Source: an uncultured beta proteobacterium
Lineage (GTDB): Bacteria > Pseudomonadota > Gammaproteobacteria > Burkholderiales > Burkholderiaceae_C
Length of the DNA: 64,000 nucleotides
Assembly (NCBI GenBank): GCA_903938815.1
Contig: CAJAES010000107.1
Coordinates: forward strand, 1 to 64,000
Reading direction: 5' to 3'
Numbering within the stretch: position 1 is the stretch's first letter; each line of letters begins with the position of its first letter. The translations under genes were made by a program, and so were the position numbers. A model generated the notes under the pieces. It made no database searches. It was given only the letters and a program-made list of their open reading frames with translations, and was not told the DNA's origin. Below, one piece after another: positions 24,044-32,337 of this stretch.

Positions 24044-24418
24044 ATGAACGCTCTGGCCGAACACCTGACCCCCGAACTCGACGACATGCCCCCGCCACTG
24101 GTCTTCACCGACAGCGCCGCGCTGAAGGTTGCGGATCTGGTCGCCGAGGAAGGCAACCCCGAACTGAAGCTGCGCGTCTTCGTGCAGGGCGGCGGCTGCT
24201 CCGGCTTCCAGTACGGCTTCACCTTCGACGAGGTGGTCAACGAAGACGACACGCAGATGACGAAGAACGGCGTCACGCTGCTGATCGACGCCATGAGCCT
24301 GCAATATCTCGGCGGCGCCGAGATCGACTACAAGGAAGACCTGCAGGGTGCGCAGTTCGTGATCAAGAATCCGAACGCCACGACCACCTGCGGCTGCGGT
24401 TCCTCGTTCTCGGTCTGA
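24044..24418 (+). CDS. erpA: Iron-sulfur cluster insertion protein ErpA
   Basis: This 124-residue A-type carrier delivers iron-sulfur clusters to apoproteins, such as isoprenoid-synthesis enzymes. The three conserved cysteines are at 52 (QGGGCSGFQYGF), 116 and 118 (CGCGSSFSV end). It lies 9 bases after bactofilin with AAGGAATTCC before the ATG, and it is the last gene of the rplM-rpsI direction. Confidence 0.96.
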   Translation: MNALAEHLTPELDDMPPPLVFTDSAALKVADLVAEEGNPELKLRVFVQGGGCSGFQYGFTFDEVVNEDDTQMTKNGVTLLIDAMSLQYLGGAEIDYKEDLQGAQFVIKNPNATTTCGCGSSFSV

Positions 24419-24428
24419 GACATCCGCA

Positions 24429-24464
24429 CTGAGCGGAGGGCCCCGCAACCGGGGCCGCGCTCAG
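24429..24464. terminator. Nested inverted repeat between erpA and anmK
   Basis: Outer arms CTGAGCG/CGCTCAG (24429-24435 with 24458-24464) enclose inner arms GGCCCCG/CGGGGCC (24439-24445 with 24450-24456) with a 4-base loop. It sits between convergent genes and overlaps the anmK stop codon. No T-run follows on either strand, so it may act as an RNA-stabilising or factor-dependent end rather than a classical terminator. Confidence 0.55.
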
Positions 24465-25561
24465 GCTGGATAGAGAGCGCCGAGCAGGCGAGGCCCTGCC
24501 GCGCCCGTGACGGCCGGCAGGTTTGCGGGTCTCCGCTCGACGAAAGCCTTCGCCAGCCACGCAAAGGCGAGTGCCTCCACGTGCTCGGGAGCCACGCCTT
24601 CGGCCCCGGTATCCCTCACGTCGACGCCGGGCAGCGCCTGCGTCAACCGCTGCATCATCAGGGTGTTGCGCGCTCCACCGCCGCAGACCCGCAGCGTGGC
24701 TGTGCCCGGCGCGCAGGTGAGCAGCGCGTCCTTCACGGTCCTCACGGTCAGCTCCAGCAGCGTGGCCTGCACGTCCACCGGCGCCAGCCCCGGGAACCGC
24801 GCGAGGCGCGTGTTCAGCCAGCCTGGCTCGAACAGGTCGCGTCCCGTGCTCTTCGGTGGTTGCGCACTGAAGTAGGGCTCGGCGCACAAGGCCTGCAGCA
24901 GCCCGTCATGGACGCGCCCTTGGGCGGCCCAGGCGCCGGCCTCGTCATAGGCGCGCCCCAGGTGTTGCAGCGCCCAATGGTCGAGCAGCGCATTGCCAGG
25001 CCCGGTGTCAAAGCCGCGAACGGCACCATCGGATGACAGCAGGCTCAGGTTCGCAATGCCACCCAGGTTGAGTACGGCGGAATCCACCCCCGGGCGCGCA
25101 AAGATGGCAGCGTGAAAGGCCGGCACCAACGGCGCACCCTGGCCCCCGGCTGCCACATCGCGGCTGCGCAGATCTGCCACAACGTCGATGCCGCAGTCCT
25201 CCGCCAGTTGCGCGGCATTCAGCAACTGCACCGTGTAGCCGCGGCCATCGGGTTGATGGCGCACTGTCTGGCCATGTGCGCCGACGGCACTGACCGCACT
25301 CGCGTCCAGTTTCGCTTCGGCAAGCAGGGCCTGCACCACGCCCGCGTAGGCCGTGGCCACGCCATTGGCGGCCAGGGCCGAGCGATGGAGTTCATCGAGG
25401 CCACCCGGGCGGTTGAGCGAGAGCAATTCGTCGCGCAGCGCAGCAGGAAAGGGCCGGTGCACGTGGGCCAGAAGCCGGAACGGGGCCGAGAGGTCTACCA
25501 GCACGCCGTCCACCCCGTCCAGCGAGGTGCCGGACATCAGGCCGGCGTACAGCCCGTTCAC
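24461..25561 (-). CDS. anmK: Anhydro-N-acetylmuramic acid kinase
   Basis: This 366-residue enzyme phosphorylates and hydrolyses 1,6-anhydro-N-acetylmuramic acid to MurNAc-6-phosphate in peptidoglycan recycling. The ASKHA-fold ATP site appears at the N-terminus (GLYAGLMSGTSLDGVDG) and again at LNLGGIANLSLL and RGFDTGPGNALLDHW. The start is GTG, overlapping the M23 gene stop as GTGA, so the two are translated together. This links cell-wall cleavage and recycling. Confidence 0.95.
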   Translation of the reverse strand: MNGLYAGLMSGTSLDGVDGVLVDLSAPFRLLAHVHRPFPAALRDELLSLNRPGGLDELHRSALAANGVATAYAGVVQALLAEAKLDASAVSAVGAHGQTVRHQPDGRGYTVQLLNAAQLAEDCGIDVVADLRSRDVAAGGQGAPLVPAFHAAIFARPGVDSAVLNLGGIANLSLLSSDGAVRGFDTGPGNALLDHWALQHLGRAYDEAGAWAAQGRVHDGLLQALCAEPYFSAQPPKSTGRDLFEPGWLNTRLARFPGLAPVDVQATLLELTVRTVKDALLTCAPGTATLRVCGGGARNTLMMQRLTQALPGVDVRDTGAEGVAPEHVEALAFAWLAKAFVERRPANLPAVTGAAGPRLLGALYPA

Positions 25562-26928
25562 TCCGCTTCGATGCGGCGCCCGCGCAGCGAGTACGCAATC
25601 TCGAGCTGGGTCTTCACGCCCTGGGCCACCTGCTGGAACTGCGGGCGAAGGTTCGCCGCCAGGGCCACGGTTTCGGCAGAGCGCAGAAGAGCCCGCGGAT
25701 CCTGGTGTTCGCCGTTGACGCGGAACTCGAAGTGCAGGTGCGGCCCGGTCGACCAGCCGGTGGAGCCCACCGTACCGACATTCTGGCCTTGGTCGATCCG
25801 CTGGCCCTTGCGGACGTCGATGCGGGTCATGTGGGCGTAGAACGTGCTCTTGCCGTTGCCATGGCGGATCTCGACCGCGTTGCCATAGCCGTTCTGCCAG
25901 CCCGCGAACTCGACCGTGCCCGAGCCGACGCTGCGGATGGGCGTTCCCTTCGGTGCGCCGTAGTCGATGCCCTTGTGCGCCCGCCAGGTCTTCATGATCG
26001 GGTGGAAGCGCATCGCGAAACCCGAGGTCACGCGTGAGAAGGCCATCGGGCTGCTGAGGAAGCTGCGCTGCTTGCTGGTGCCGTCGAGCGCGAAATAGCC
26101 ACCCTTGGCGCCAGGCGTGCCGAACCATACGGCTTCGAAGCGCTTGCCGGCATTCACGAACTCGGCCGCGAGAACCTTGCCAGTGCCATCGCTCCAGGTG
26201 ATGGGCTCGCCGTCGGCGGTCAGTGCTTCGTAGACGACGCTGAAGGTGTCTCCGGCGCGCAGTTCGCGGTGGAAGTCGATCTCGTTGGAAAACACCTCGG
26301 CGATCTGGCTCGAGATGGCATCCGGAATGCGGGCTTCGTCGGCAGCCGAGAAGAGCGAGGATCGGATCGTGCCGCTGCCCAGCCGGACCTGCGGCTCGAG
26401 CGCGGCCGACTCGACACGGGCCAGCCACTGCGTGCCATTGCGTTCGACCGTGAGCCGCGTGAAATGCGTCTGCGACTGCTCCGGCTTTTCCGCCGGGTAG
26501 CGCGCCACCAGCTGTGTCAGGCGGCCGCCATCACCGGTGGTGACCTGCACCATCTTGCCGGGACGGCCCTGCAGCACGCGGCGCGCGGTGGTGTCGCGGC
26601 GCAGAAAGGCCGCGGCTTCGTCGTCGACCACGCCCAGCCGTGCCAGCAGGCCTTCGGCGCTGTCGCTGGCGCGGGTGAGGTCGGCGCGGGTGAGTTCGAG
26701 GTCGAGGTCGGCGAGCGCCTCGAGCTGTGCGTCCAGGCCTTCGGGCTGGACTTCCTCGATGACGATGCGCTGCGGCAGGTCGGCGGCGTCAGGCGCCATG
26801 GGTGCGACGCCGAACGCGACAGCGGAAAAGCCCACCAGCCCTGCGATCAGCGTGCCATTGATGGCGCGGCGATGCTGCTGGTGGAACGCTGCAGTCCGCT
26901 GCAGCCAGAGATCAAATGCTTCGGCCAA
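25558..26928 (-). CDS. M23 family peptidoglycan endopeptidase
   Basis: This 456-residue protein has a cytoplasmic N-terminus, a membrane anchor (about residues 25-45), a long periplasmic region and a C-terminal LytM/M23 zinc endopeptidase. The catalytic residues read HKGID (His318, Asp322) and GPHLHFEF (His397, His399). M23 enzymes cut peptide cross-links in peptidoglycan. The only usable start is TTG at 26928 because no ATG or GTG occurs upstream in frame. It is divergent from tyrS and coupled to anmK by a 4-base overlap. Confidence 0.93.
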   Translation of the reverse strand: MAEAFDLWLQRTAAFHQQHRRAINGTLIAGLVGFSAVAFGVAPMAPDAADLPQRIVIEEVQPEGLDAQLEALADLDLELTRADLTRASDSAEGLLARLGVVDDEAAAFLRRDTTARRVLQGRPGKMVQVTTGDGGRLTQLVARYPAEKPEQSQTHFTRLTVERNGTQWLARVESAALEPQVRLGSGTIRSSLFSAADEARIPDAISSQIAEVFSNEIDFHRELRAGDTFSVVYEALTADGEPITWSDGTGKVLAAEFVNAGKRFEAVWFGTPGAKGGYFALDGTSKQRSFLSSPMAFSRVTSGFAMRFHPIMKTWRAHKGIDYGAPKGTPIRSVGSGTVEFAGWQNGYGNAVEIRHGNGKSTFYAHMTRIDVRKGQRIDQGQNVGTVGSTGWSTGPHLHFEFRVNGEHQDPRALLRSAETVALAANLRPQFQQVAQGVKTQLEIAYSLRGRRIEAE

Positions 26929-27092
26929 TGGTGGGGATTCCGGAGTCTGTCGCGCAACTAGAATGAGGTCCGAGGAGCACGCACGACGCGTGCCGCACGG
27001 GCCGCGGCAGACCGCTGACCTCCTAGGATGAGCGGCCGAGTATAGCGGCCGCCTCGACTTCCAGACCCCGATAACACCCTGATTCCCCTGCC

Positions 27093-28328
27093 ATGAGCGA
27101 TCTGGTTACAGCCGTTTCAACGCCCCCGTCCGACCGAGTCCTGGAGGCGATGGCCGTTTCCCGGCGAGGCGTGGAGGAATTGTTGCCCGAAGCCGAATGG
27201 CTGCTCAAGCTGCAGCGGTCCGAGTCTTCCGGCACGCCGCTGCGCATCAAGCTCGGGCTGGACCCGACCGCGCCCGACCTGCATCTGGGCCACACGGTCG
27301 TCCTGAACAAGATGCGCCAGCTTCAGGATCTCGGCCATCAGGTCATCTTCCTGGTCGGCGACTTCACTTCCATGATCGGGGATCCTTCCGGTCGCAACAC
27401 CACCCGCCCGCCGCTGACGCGGGAGCAGATCGAGGCCAACGCCCAGACCTACTATGCGCAGGCCAGCCTCGTGCTGGACCCGGCGCGGACCGAGATCCGC
27501 TACAACAGCGAGTGGAGCGACCCGCTGGGCGCGCGCGGCATGATCCAGCTGGCCGCGAAGTACACCGTCGCCCGCATGATGGAGCGAGACGACTTCCACA
27601 AGCGGTTCAAGGACGGCACGCCCATCAGCGTGCACGAATTCCTGTACCCGCTGATGCAGGGCTACGACTCCGTGGCGCTGAAGTCCGACCTCGAGCTCGG
27701 CGGCACCGACCAGAAGTTCAATCTGCTGATGGGGCGCCACCTCCAGCAGGAACACGGGCAGGAGCCGCAGTGCATCCTGACCATGCCGCTGCTCGAAGGC
27801 CTGGACGGCGTCGACAAGATGTCGAAGAGCAAGAACAACTACATCGGCATCACCGAGGCGGCGCCTTCGATGTTCGCGAAGGTCCTGTCGATCAGCGACA
27901 GGCTGATGTGGCGCTGGTTCACGCTGCTGTCGTTCCGCAGCGAAGCCGCGATCGCCACCCTGAAGGCCGAGATCGCCGCCGGCCGCAACCCGAAGGAGGC
28001 CAAGGTGATGCTCGCGCGCGAGATCACCGAGCGTTTCCATGGCCGAAGCGGCGCCGACGCGGCCGAGGAGGACTTCGCCCGCCGCTCCGCCGGCGGCGTG
28101 CCCGATCAGATCCCCGAAATGGCCCTGACCGGCGCCCCGCTGGGCATCGGTGCACTGCTCAAGCAGGCCGGGTTGGTGGCGTCCGGCAGCGAGGCGCTGC
28201 GTCTGGTCGAACAGGGCGGCGTGCGCCTGGATGGTGCGGTCGTCAGCGACAAGGGGCTGAAGGTCGGCGCAGGAACCGTGGTGGTGCAGGTCGGCAAGCG
28301 CAAATTTGCGCGCGTGACGCTGAGCTGA
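27093..28328 (+). CDS. tyrS: Tyrosyl-tRNA synthetase
   Basis: This 411-residue class I synthetase charges tRNA-Tyr. The HIGH-type motif is HLGH at residues 64-67, and KMSKS is at 242-246; a C-terminal S4-like RNA-binding domain occupies roughly the last 65 residues (LKQAGLVASGSEALRLVEQG). It belongs to the TyrRS group with S4 domain common in proteobacteria. The 164-base divergent spacer has a TAGAAT -10 candidate (26959-26964) but no clear -35. It ends before an unusual pair of opposing 9-bp repeat arrays. Confidence 0.97.
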   Translation: MSDLVTAVSTPPSDRVLEAMAVSRRGVEELLPEAEWLLKLQRSESSGTPLRIKLGLDPTAPDLHLGHTVVLNKMRQLQDLGHQVIFLVGDFTSMIGDPSGRNTTRPPLTREQIEANAQTYYAQASLVLDPARTEIRYNSEWSDPLGARGMIQLAAKYTVARMMERDDFHKRFKDGTPISVHEFLYPLMQGYDSVALKSDLELGGTDQKFNLLMGRHLQQEHGQEPQCILTMPLLEGLDGVDKMSKSKNNYIGITEAAPSMFAKVLSISDRLMWRWFTLLSFRSEAAIATLKAEIAAGRNPKEAKVMLAREITERFHGRSGADAAEEDFARRSAGGVPDQIPEMALTGAPLGIGALLKQAGLVASGSEALRLVEQGGVRLDGAVVSDKGLKVGAGTVVVQVGKRKFARVTLS

Positions 28329-28339
28329 CGCTTGCGCAT

Positions 28340-28456
28340 CGGCTGGGCCGGCTGGAGCGGCTGAAGTGGCTGAAGCGGGCTTGCCCGCCTTGCCAGCCGC
28401 ACCAGCTTCACCAGCCGCAACAGCGGCAACAGCCGCAACAGCCGCAACAGCCGCAC
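28340..28456. repeat. Opposed 9-bp repeat arrays forming a large imperfect hairpin
   Basis: On the left, four 9-base units of type CGGCTGNNG run from 28340 to 28375. On the right, seven units of type AGCCGCAAC/AGCCGCACC run from 28395 to 28456. The right units are close to reverse complements of the left ones. A short hairpin, CGGGC-TT-GCCCG (28376-28387), lies between them at the apex. The structure fills the space between the convergent tyrS and PA2778-like genes. It could be a bidirectional terminator-like element. Confidence 0.75.
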
Positions 28457-28467
28457 GAACGCCCAGC

Positions 28468-29385
28468 TCACCGGCCGGCCTTCGCGCCGATCTCGGCCAG
28501 CGTGCGTTTCACCGCGTCCAGCCACCGGGTATCCGTGCCCGTGGCGAGTTCCTGCGCCCGCAGTGCTGCGGCCAGCGCGCCCTCGCGGTTGCCTGTGCGC
28601 AAGCGCACCTGGGCCAGGTTGTTCCATGCCGCGGCACTCTCGAACCGCCCCGTCGTTCGCAGCAGCGCCGCCTCGGCTGCGGCCCAATCGCCGCCGGCCA
28701 CCCAGGCGTTGGCCTCCCCGATGGCCAGCGTCAGGTCGTCCGGCCATCGCTTGGCTGCGGCGGCCCAGGCGGGCGCCGTGTCGGCAGGGGTGGCGCTGCG
28801 GTCCAGGGCGAGAAGCGCCTGCCGTGCTGCCGCCGCGGTCGCGGTGGCCGGCAGCCGGCCGGGTGCGGTGGCCACGAATGCCCAGTGGCCACTGCGAGCC
28901 CAGGTCGATTCCAGTGTCGCCAGCGTCCAGCGGGCGTTCGCCTGCATGCCGCTGTGCAGGCGTGCCTCCTGCCGCGCGCCGTCCAGCCCGGTCAGCACCA
29001 CGTAGTGCCATCGCGGCCAGAAGGGCAGGGACAGGTTCAGCAGCAGGGCCACCGGGTTTCCAGCGGCGAGTTCCTGCGCCACGCCGTCCAGCCCGCCGGG
29101 CACGGTCATCGAGAGCAGGCCGTGGCGACGCGGCGCCGCGAGCATTTCCGCCTGCAGGCTGCCCTCGCGGCCCGGCAGGTAGACCTGGGCCTCGAGCTGG
29201 GCCAGGTTCGCCGGCCGCCCGGCCGCGACCAGCAGCGATGCCAGCACCGCAGGGCCGCACAGGAGTTCGTCGTCGGGAAAGTGCGGCGCGTTGGCCAGCA
29301 GCTGGCCCGTCGGCAGCACGCGCGGCGTGCTCGCGCAGCCCGCTGCCGCCAGGGCCAGCAAGCCGACGGCCTGCCGCCGGTTCAG
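28468..29385 (-). CDS. PA2778 family cysteine peptidase with TPR region
   Basis: This protein of about 305 residues has a possible lipoprotein signal (RRQAVGLLALAAAGC) and a C39-like cysteine peptidase domain with Cys in FPDDELLCGPAVLASLL and His in PRWHYVVLTGLD. A C-terminal TPR-like region (KRWPDDLTLAIGEANAWVAG, then NNLAQVRLRTGNREGAL) follows. PA2778-like proteins are found beside PA2779-like membrane proteins; their target is unknown. No ATG, GTG or TTG is available in a sensible place. The most likely start is CTG overlapping the upstream gene's TGA as CTGA, so the exact N-terminus is uncertain. Confidence 0.8.
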   Translation of the reverse strand: MNRRQAVGLLALAAAGCASTPRVLPTGQLLANAPHFPDDELLCGPAVLASLLVAAGRPANLAQLEAQVYLPGREGSLQAEMLAAPRRHGLLSMTVPGGLDGVAQELAAGNPVALLLNLSLPFWPRWHYVVLTGLDGARQEARLHSGMQANARWTLATLESTWARSGHWAFVATAPGRLPATATAAAARQALLALDRSATPADTAPAWAAAAKRWPDDLTLAIGEANAWVAGGDWAAAEAALLRTTGRFESAAAWNNLAQVRLRTGNREGALAAALRAQELATGTDTRWLDAVKRTLAEIGAKAGR

Positions 29386-29786
29386 CGCAGGGATCGCGTG
29401 AACGGGAACACCTTCGTCAAGCCGAGGATGTCCGTCACCAGCAGCAGCACGAAGATGAAGACGATCGTGCCGAGGATGCCGCTCGCCCCTGCCGGTGCGG
29501 CGTCGATCTGCGCCGCCAGAGCCTGCGCTTCGGCGTCGGTGAGGGCCTGAACGCGCCCGAGCACCTCGGCCGGGTCGACACCCTTGGCCTGCAGGCCAGC
29601 GGCAACGTCGGCGCGAGCCAGCAACTGCGCGAGATGGCTGCGGGCGTCGTCGGCCGGGCGCAGGGTGGCGTCGGCCGCCGCGACTTCCTCGGTGCCGATC
29701 ATGCTGGCGGTGGCCGCCTGCGGCCAGCCGGCGAACCCGAGGCTGGCCACGACGGGCCACACGAGCGTCTTCATCAAGGTATTCAT
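29382..29786 (-). CDS. PA2779 family membrane protein
   Basis: This 134-residue protein begins with a signal-like segment (LVWPVVASLGFAGWPQAATA), has a helical middle with an EVLGRVQALTDAEAQALAAQ stretch, and ends with one transmembrane helix (GTIVFIFVLLLVTDILGLTKV). It matches the PA2779 family of unknown function. It is translationally coupled to the PA2778-like peptidase, a conserved pair. The 115-base spacer to the divergent cation transporter contains no clear promoter. Confidence 0.8.
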   Translation of the reverse strand: MNTLMKTLVWPVVASLGFAGWPQAATASMIGTEEVAAADATLRPADDARSHLAQLLARADVAAGLQAKGVDPAEVLGRVQALTDAEAQALAAQIDAAPAGASGILGTIVFIFVLLLVTDILGLTKVFPFTRSLR

Positions 29787-29901
29787 CGTTCAGTCTCCCA
29801 GGGACATGTGTTCCCGGATGCTATGGATCGCCGCACCCGCTTGCGTTGCGCGCGCCCCCACATGTGTGACGAGCTGTCAGCACGCCGGTGACAATGCCCC
29901 G

Positions 29902-30792
29902 ATGCAGGTTTCTTCCTATCTCAAGCTGTCCGTCGCGGTCGCGCTGGCCACCATCGCGCTGAAGACCGGCGCCTGGTGGCTCACCGGTTCGGTGGGCCTG
30001 CTGTCGGATGCGCTGGAGTCACTGGTCAATCTCGCGGGGGCGAGCTTCGCGCTGGCGATGGTCACGCTGGCCGCGCAACCGCCGGACGACGAGCACCACT
30101 ACGGTCACCACAAGGCCGAATACTTCTCCAGCGGCTTCGAGGGCGTGCTGATCCTCGTCGCCTCGCTGGCCATCCTCTGGGCGGCGGTGGACCGGTGGCT
30201 GAACCCGCAGCCGCTCGAGCAGGTCGGCATCGGCCTGGCCTTGTCGTTGGTGGCCACGGTGCTCAACGGGACGCTGGCCTGGGCGATGCTGAAAAAGGCT
30301 CGCGAGAAGCGGTCCATGGCGCTGGAGGCCGACGCCCGGCACCTCTTCACCGACGTCTGGACGTCGATCGGCGTGGTGGCGGGCCTGATCGCGGTGCAGG
30401 CGACGGGCTGGCTCTGGCTCGACCCGCTGATCGCGGCGGCGGTTGCGCTGAACATCCTGCGCGAGGCGGTGTCACTCGTCCGGCGCTCGGCCGACGGCCT
30501 GATGGACCGCGCGCTTGAACCGGAGGTGATGGAGCGCATCCAGGCCACCTTGAAGGAGTTCGAGCACGGCACGATCCGCTTCGATCACCTGTCCACGCGC
30601 CGCGCCGGGCAGCGTCGATTCGTCGACCTGCACATGCACATGCCGTCGTCCTGGTCGCTCGGCCGGGCGGCCACCCTGCGCGGCTCGGTCGAGCAGGCGC
30701 TGATGAGTGCCGTGCCGGGCCTGCGCGCGACGATCGAGCTGCTGCCGATGGACGTCGAGGCGCACTTCGACGACCCCCGGGATCTGCTGTGA
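29902..30792 (+). CDS. Cation diffusion facilitator family transporter
   Basis: This 296-residue protein is a CDF (FieF/ZitB-type) inner-membrane metal-proton antiporter with six predicted helices and a C-terminal cytoplasmic domain from about residue 205. The HHYGHHKAEYF loop and the second half-site HLFTD in ADARHLFTDVWTS are typical. The first half-site reads SDALESLVN, so the second aspartate of FieF (four residues after the first) is replaced. That may change metal choice; the metal is not assignable. The dtd gene follows with a 4-base overlap. Confidence 0.88.
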   Translation: MQVSSYLKLSVAVALATIALKTGAWWLTGSVGLLSDALESLVNLAGASFALAMVTLAAQPPDDEHHYGHHKAEYFSSGFEGVLILVASLAILWAAVDRWLNPQPLEQVGIGLALSLVATVLNGTLAWAMLKKAREKRSMALEADARHLFTDVWTSIGVVAGLIAVQATGWLWLDPLIAAAVALNILREAVSLVRRSADGLMDRALEPEVMERIQATLKEFEHGTIRFDHLSTRRAGQRRFVDLHMHMPSSWSLGRAATLRGSVEQALMSAVPGLRATIELLPMDVEAHFDDPRDLL

Positions 30793-31229
30793 TCGGCCTC
30801 GTGCAGCGCGTGGCCCACGCGCGCGTCGATGTCGCCGGCGCCACGGTAGGCGCGATCGGCCCCGGATTGCTGGTCTTCGTCTGCGCGGAGCCCGATGACG
30901 GCGCGGACCAGGTCCTCCGCTTCGTCGCCAAGCTGCTGAAGCTGCGCATCTTCGGTGATGCGCAGGGCCGCATGAACCTCAGCGTGCAGGACGTCGCGGG
31001 CGGCCTGCTGATCGTCTCGCAGTTCACGCTCGCGGCCGACACGGCCAGCGGCAACCGCCCGGGGTTCTCTGGCGCCGCGCCGCCCGCACACGGCCGCGCC
31101 ATCTACGAGGCGGTGCTGGCCGAGGCGCGCGCCCGGCATCCTGTGGTCGAACGGGGCGAGTTCGGGGCGGAGATGAAGGTCCACCTGCTCAACGACGGGC
31201 CGGTGACCATTCCGCTGCGCATTCAATGA
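30789..31229 (+). CDS. dtd: D-aminoacyl-tRNA deacylase
   Basis: This 146-residue DTD hydrolyses D-aminoacyl-tRNAs (and Gly-tRNA-Ala), keeping D-amino acids out of proteins. The two active-site motifs are SQFTL (LIVSQFTLAADT) and the Gly-cisPro-containing NDGPVTIPL near the end. The GTG start overlaps the CDF gene stop (GTGA). Confidence 0.95.
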   Translation: MIGLVQRVAHARVDVAGATVGAIGPGLLVFVCAEPDDGADQVLRFVAKLLKLRIFGDAQGRMNLSVQDVAGGLLIVSQFTLAADTASGNRPGFSGAAPPAHGRAIYEAVLAEARARHPVVERGEFGAEMKVHLLNDGPVTIPLRIQ

Positions 31230-31254
31230 AAAAAGCCGCCCGAAGGCGGCTTCT
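31229..31254 (-). terminator. Bidirectional intrinsic terminator between dtd and the Liv operon
   Basis: GCCGCC-CGAA-GGCGGC (31235-31250) is preceded on the plus strand by six A, which become a T-run on the minus strand. It is followed by TTCT on the plus strand. It ends the long minus-strand operon and can also end dtd. Confidence 0.85.
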
Positions 31255-31272
31255 GCGGAGCGGCAGTGGTGC

Positions 31273-32235
31273 TCAGTCGGCGTACTGGCCGGCAGCCTTG
31301 ATGGCCGGGCCCCACTTGTCGATCTCGGCGGCGACGAACTTCTTGTGCTCTGCCGGCGACAGACGGGCGTCCGACACGACCACCGCGCCGAGCGCTTCCT
31401 GCTTCTTGATGAAGTCGGCGTCCTTGACGGCGGCGCGCAGCGCCTCGTTGAGCTTCGCGGTCACGGCGGCCGGCGTGCCCTTGGGCGCGTACATGCCGTG
31501 CCAGATGCTGACGTTGAAGCCCTTCAGGCCCTGGCTGTCGAGCGTCGGCAGGCTGGCCAGTGCGGGCGTGGTCAGCGGCTTGGCCGAGGTCACGGCATAG
31601 GCCTTGACCTTGCCGCCGGCGATCTGCGCGGTGGTGTTGGTGGTCTGGTCGCACATGATGTCGACCTGGCCGCCGAGCAGGTCGGTCATGGCCGGGCCCG
31701 TGCCCTTGTACGGCACCGTGGTCATGTCGATCTTGATGCTCTGCTGGAACAGCAGGCCGCACAGGTGCGATGCCGCGCCCAGGCCGGCGTTGGCGAGGTT
31801 GATCTTGCCCTTGTTGGCCTCGAGCCACTTCACGAGTTCGGCGTAGTTGTTGGCCGGCAGCGAGGGGCGGCCGATCAGCGTCATCGGCACGTCGTTGACC
31901 ATGCCGAGGTATTCGAAATCGTCGAGCGTCTTGAACGGCAGGTTGCGATACAGGCCGGGGCTGGTGGCCATGCCGATGTGGTGCAGCAGCACGGTGTAGC
32001 CGTCCGGTGCGGCCTTGGCGACCTTGGTGGCGCCCAGCGTGCCGCCGGCGCCGCCGACGTTCTCGACGATGACGGTCTGCTTCATGTGCTGGCCCATCGC
32101 GACTGCGAGGTCACGCGCCACCTTGTCGGTCGGGCCGCCGGCCGCGAACGGCACCACGATGGTGACCGGCTTGTCCGGGTAGGCGAACGCAGCGCTGGCC
32201 GCCAGGACCAGGGTGGATACGAGCAGTTTCTTCAT
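31273..32235 (-). CDS. Bug/TctC family tripartite tricarboxylate transporter binding protein
   Basis: This 320-residue periplasmic solute-binding protein has a signal peptide (MKKLLVSTLVLAASAAFA) and the Bug fold: YPDKPVTIVVPFAAGGPTDK, then the carboxylate-binding YKGTGPAMTDLLGGQVD. Bug proteins bind carboxylates or amides. No TctA/TctB membrane genes are nearby, so it is an orphan receptor. The start is the ATG with GGAGAC ahead; upstream in-frame sequence lacks signal features. It is the last gene of the Liv/CoA-ligase operon, 102 bases after the PaaK-like gene, so co-transcription is likely but not proven. Confidence 0.88.
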   Translation of the reverse strand: MKKLLVSTLVLAASAAFAYPDKPVTIVVPFAAGGPTDKVARDLAVAMGQHMKQTVIVENVGGAGGTLGATKVAKAAPDGYTVLLHHIGMATSPGLYRNLPFKTLDDFEYLGMVNDVPMTLIGRPSLPANNYAELVKWLEANKGKINLANAGLGAASHLCGLLFQQSIKIDMTTVPYKGTGPAMTDLLGGQVDIMCDQTTNTTAQIAGGKVKAYAVTSAKPLTTPALASLPTLDSQGLKGFNVSIWHGMYAPKGTPAAVTAKLNEALRAAVKDADFIKKQEALGAVVVSDARLSPAEHKKFVAAEIDKWGPAIKAAGQYAD

Positions 32236-32337
32236 CGAGATGTCTCCGGCAGTTGAGCTTGGAACCGAGACCCGGATGCTAGGTCGGTCGGGATGCCCCG
32301 GCGCTGCGGAAATCACGTAGCCGTACCCCGCCGCGGG

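Noticed and set aside
28340..28456. CRISPR-like array at the 9-bp repeats
   Set aside because: Units are contiguous 9-mers without spacers and no cas genes are present.
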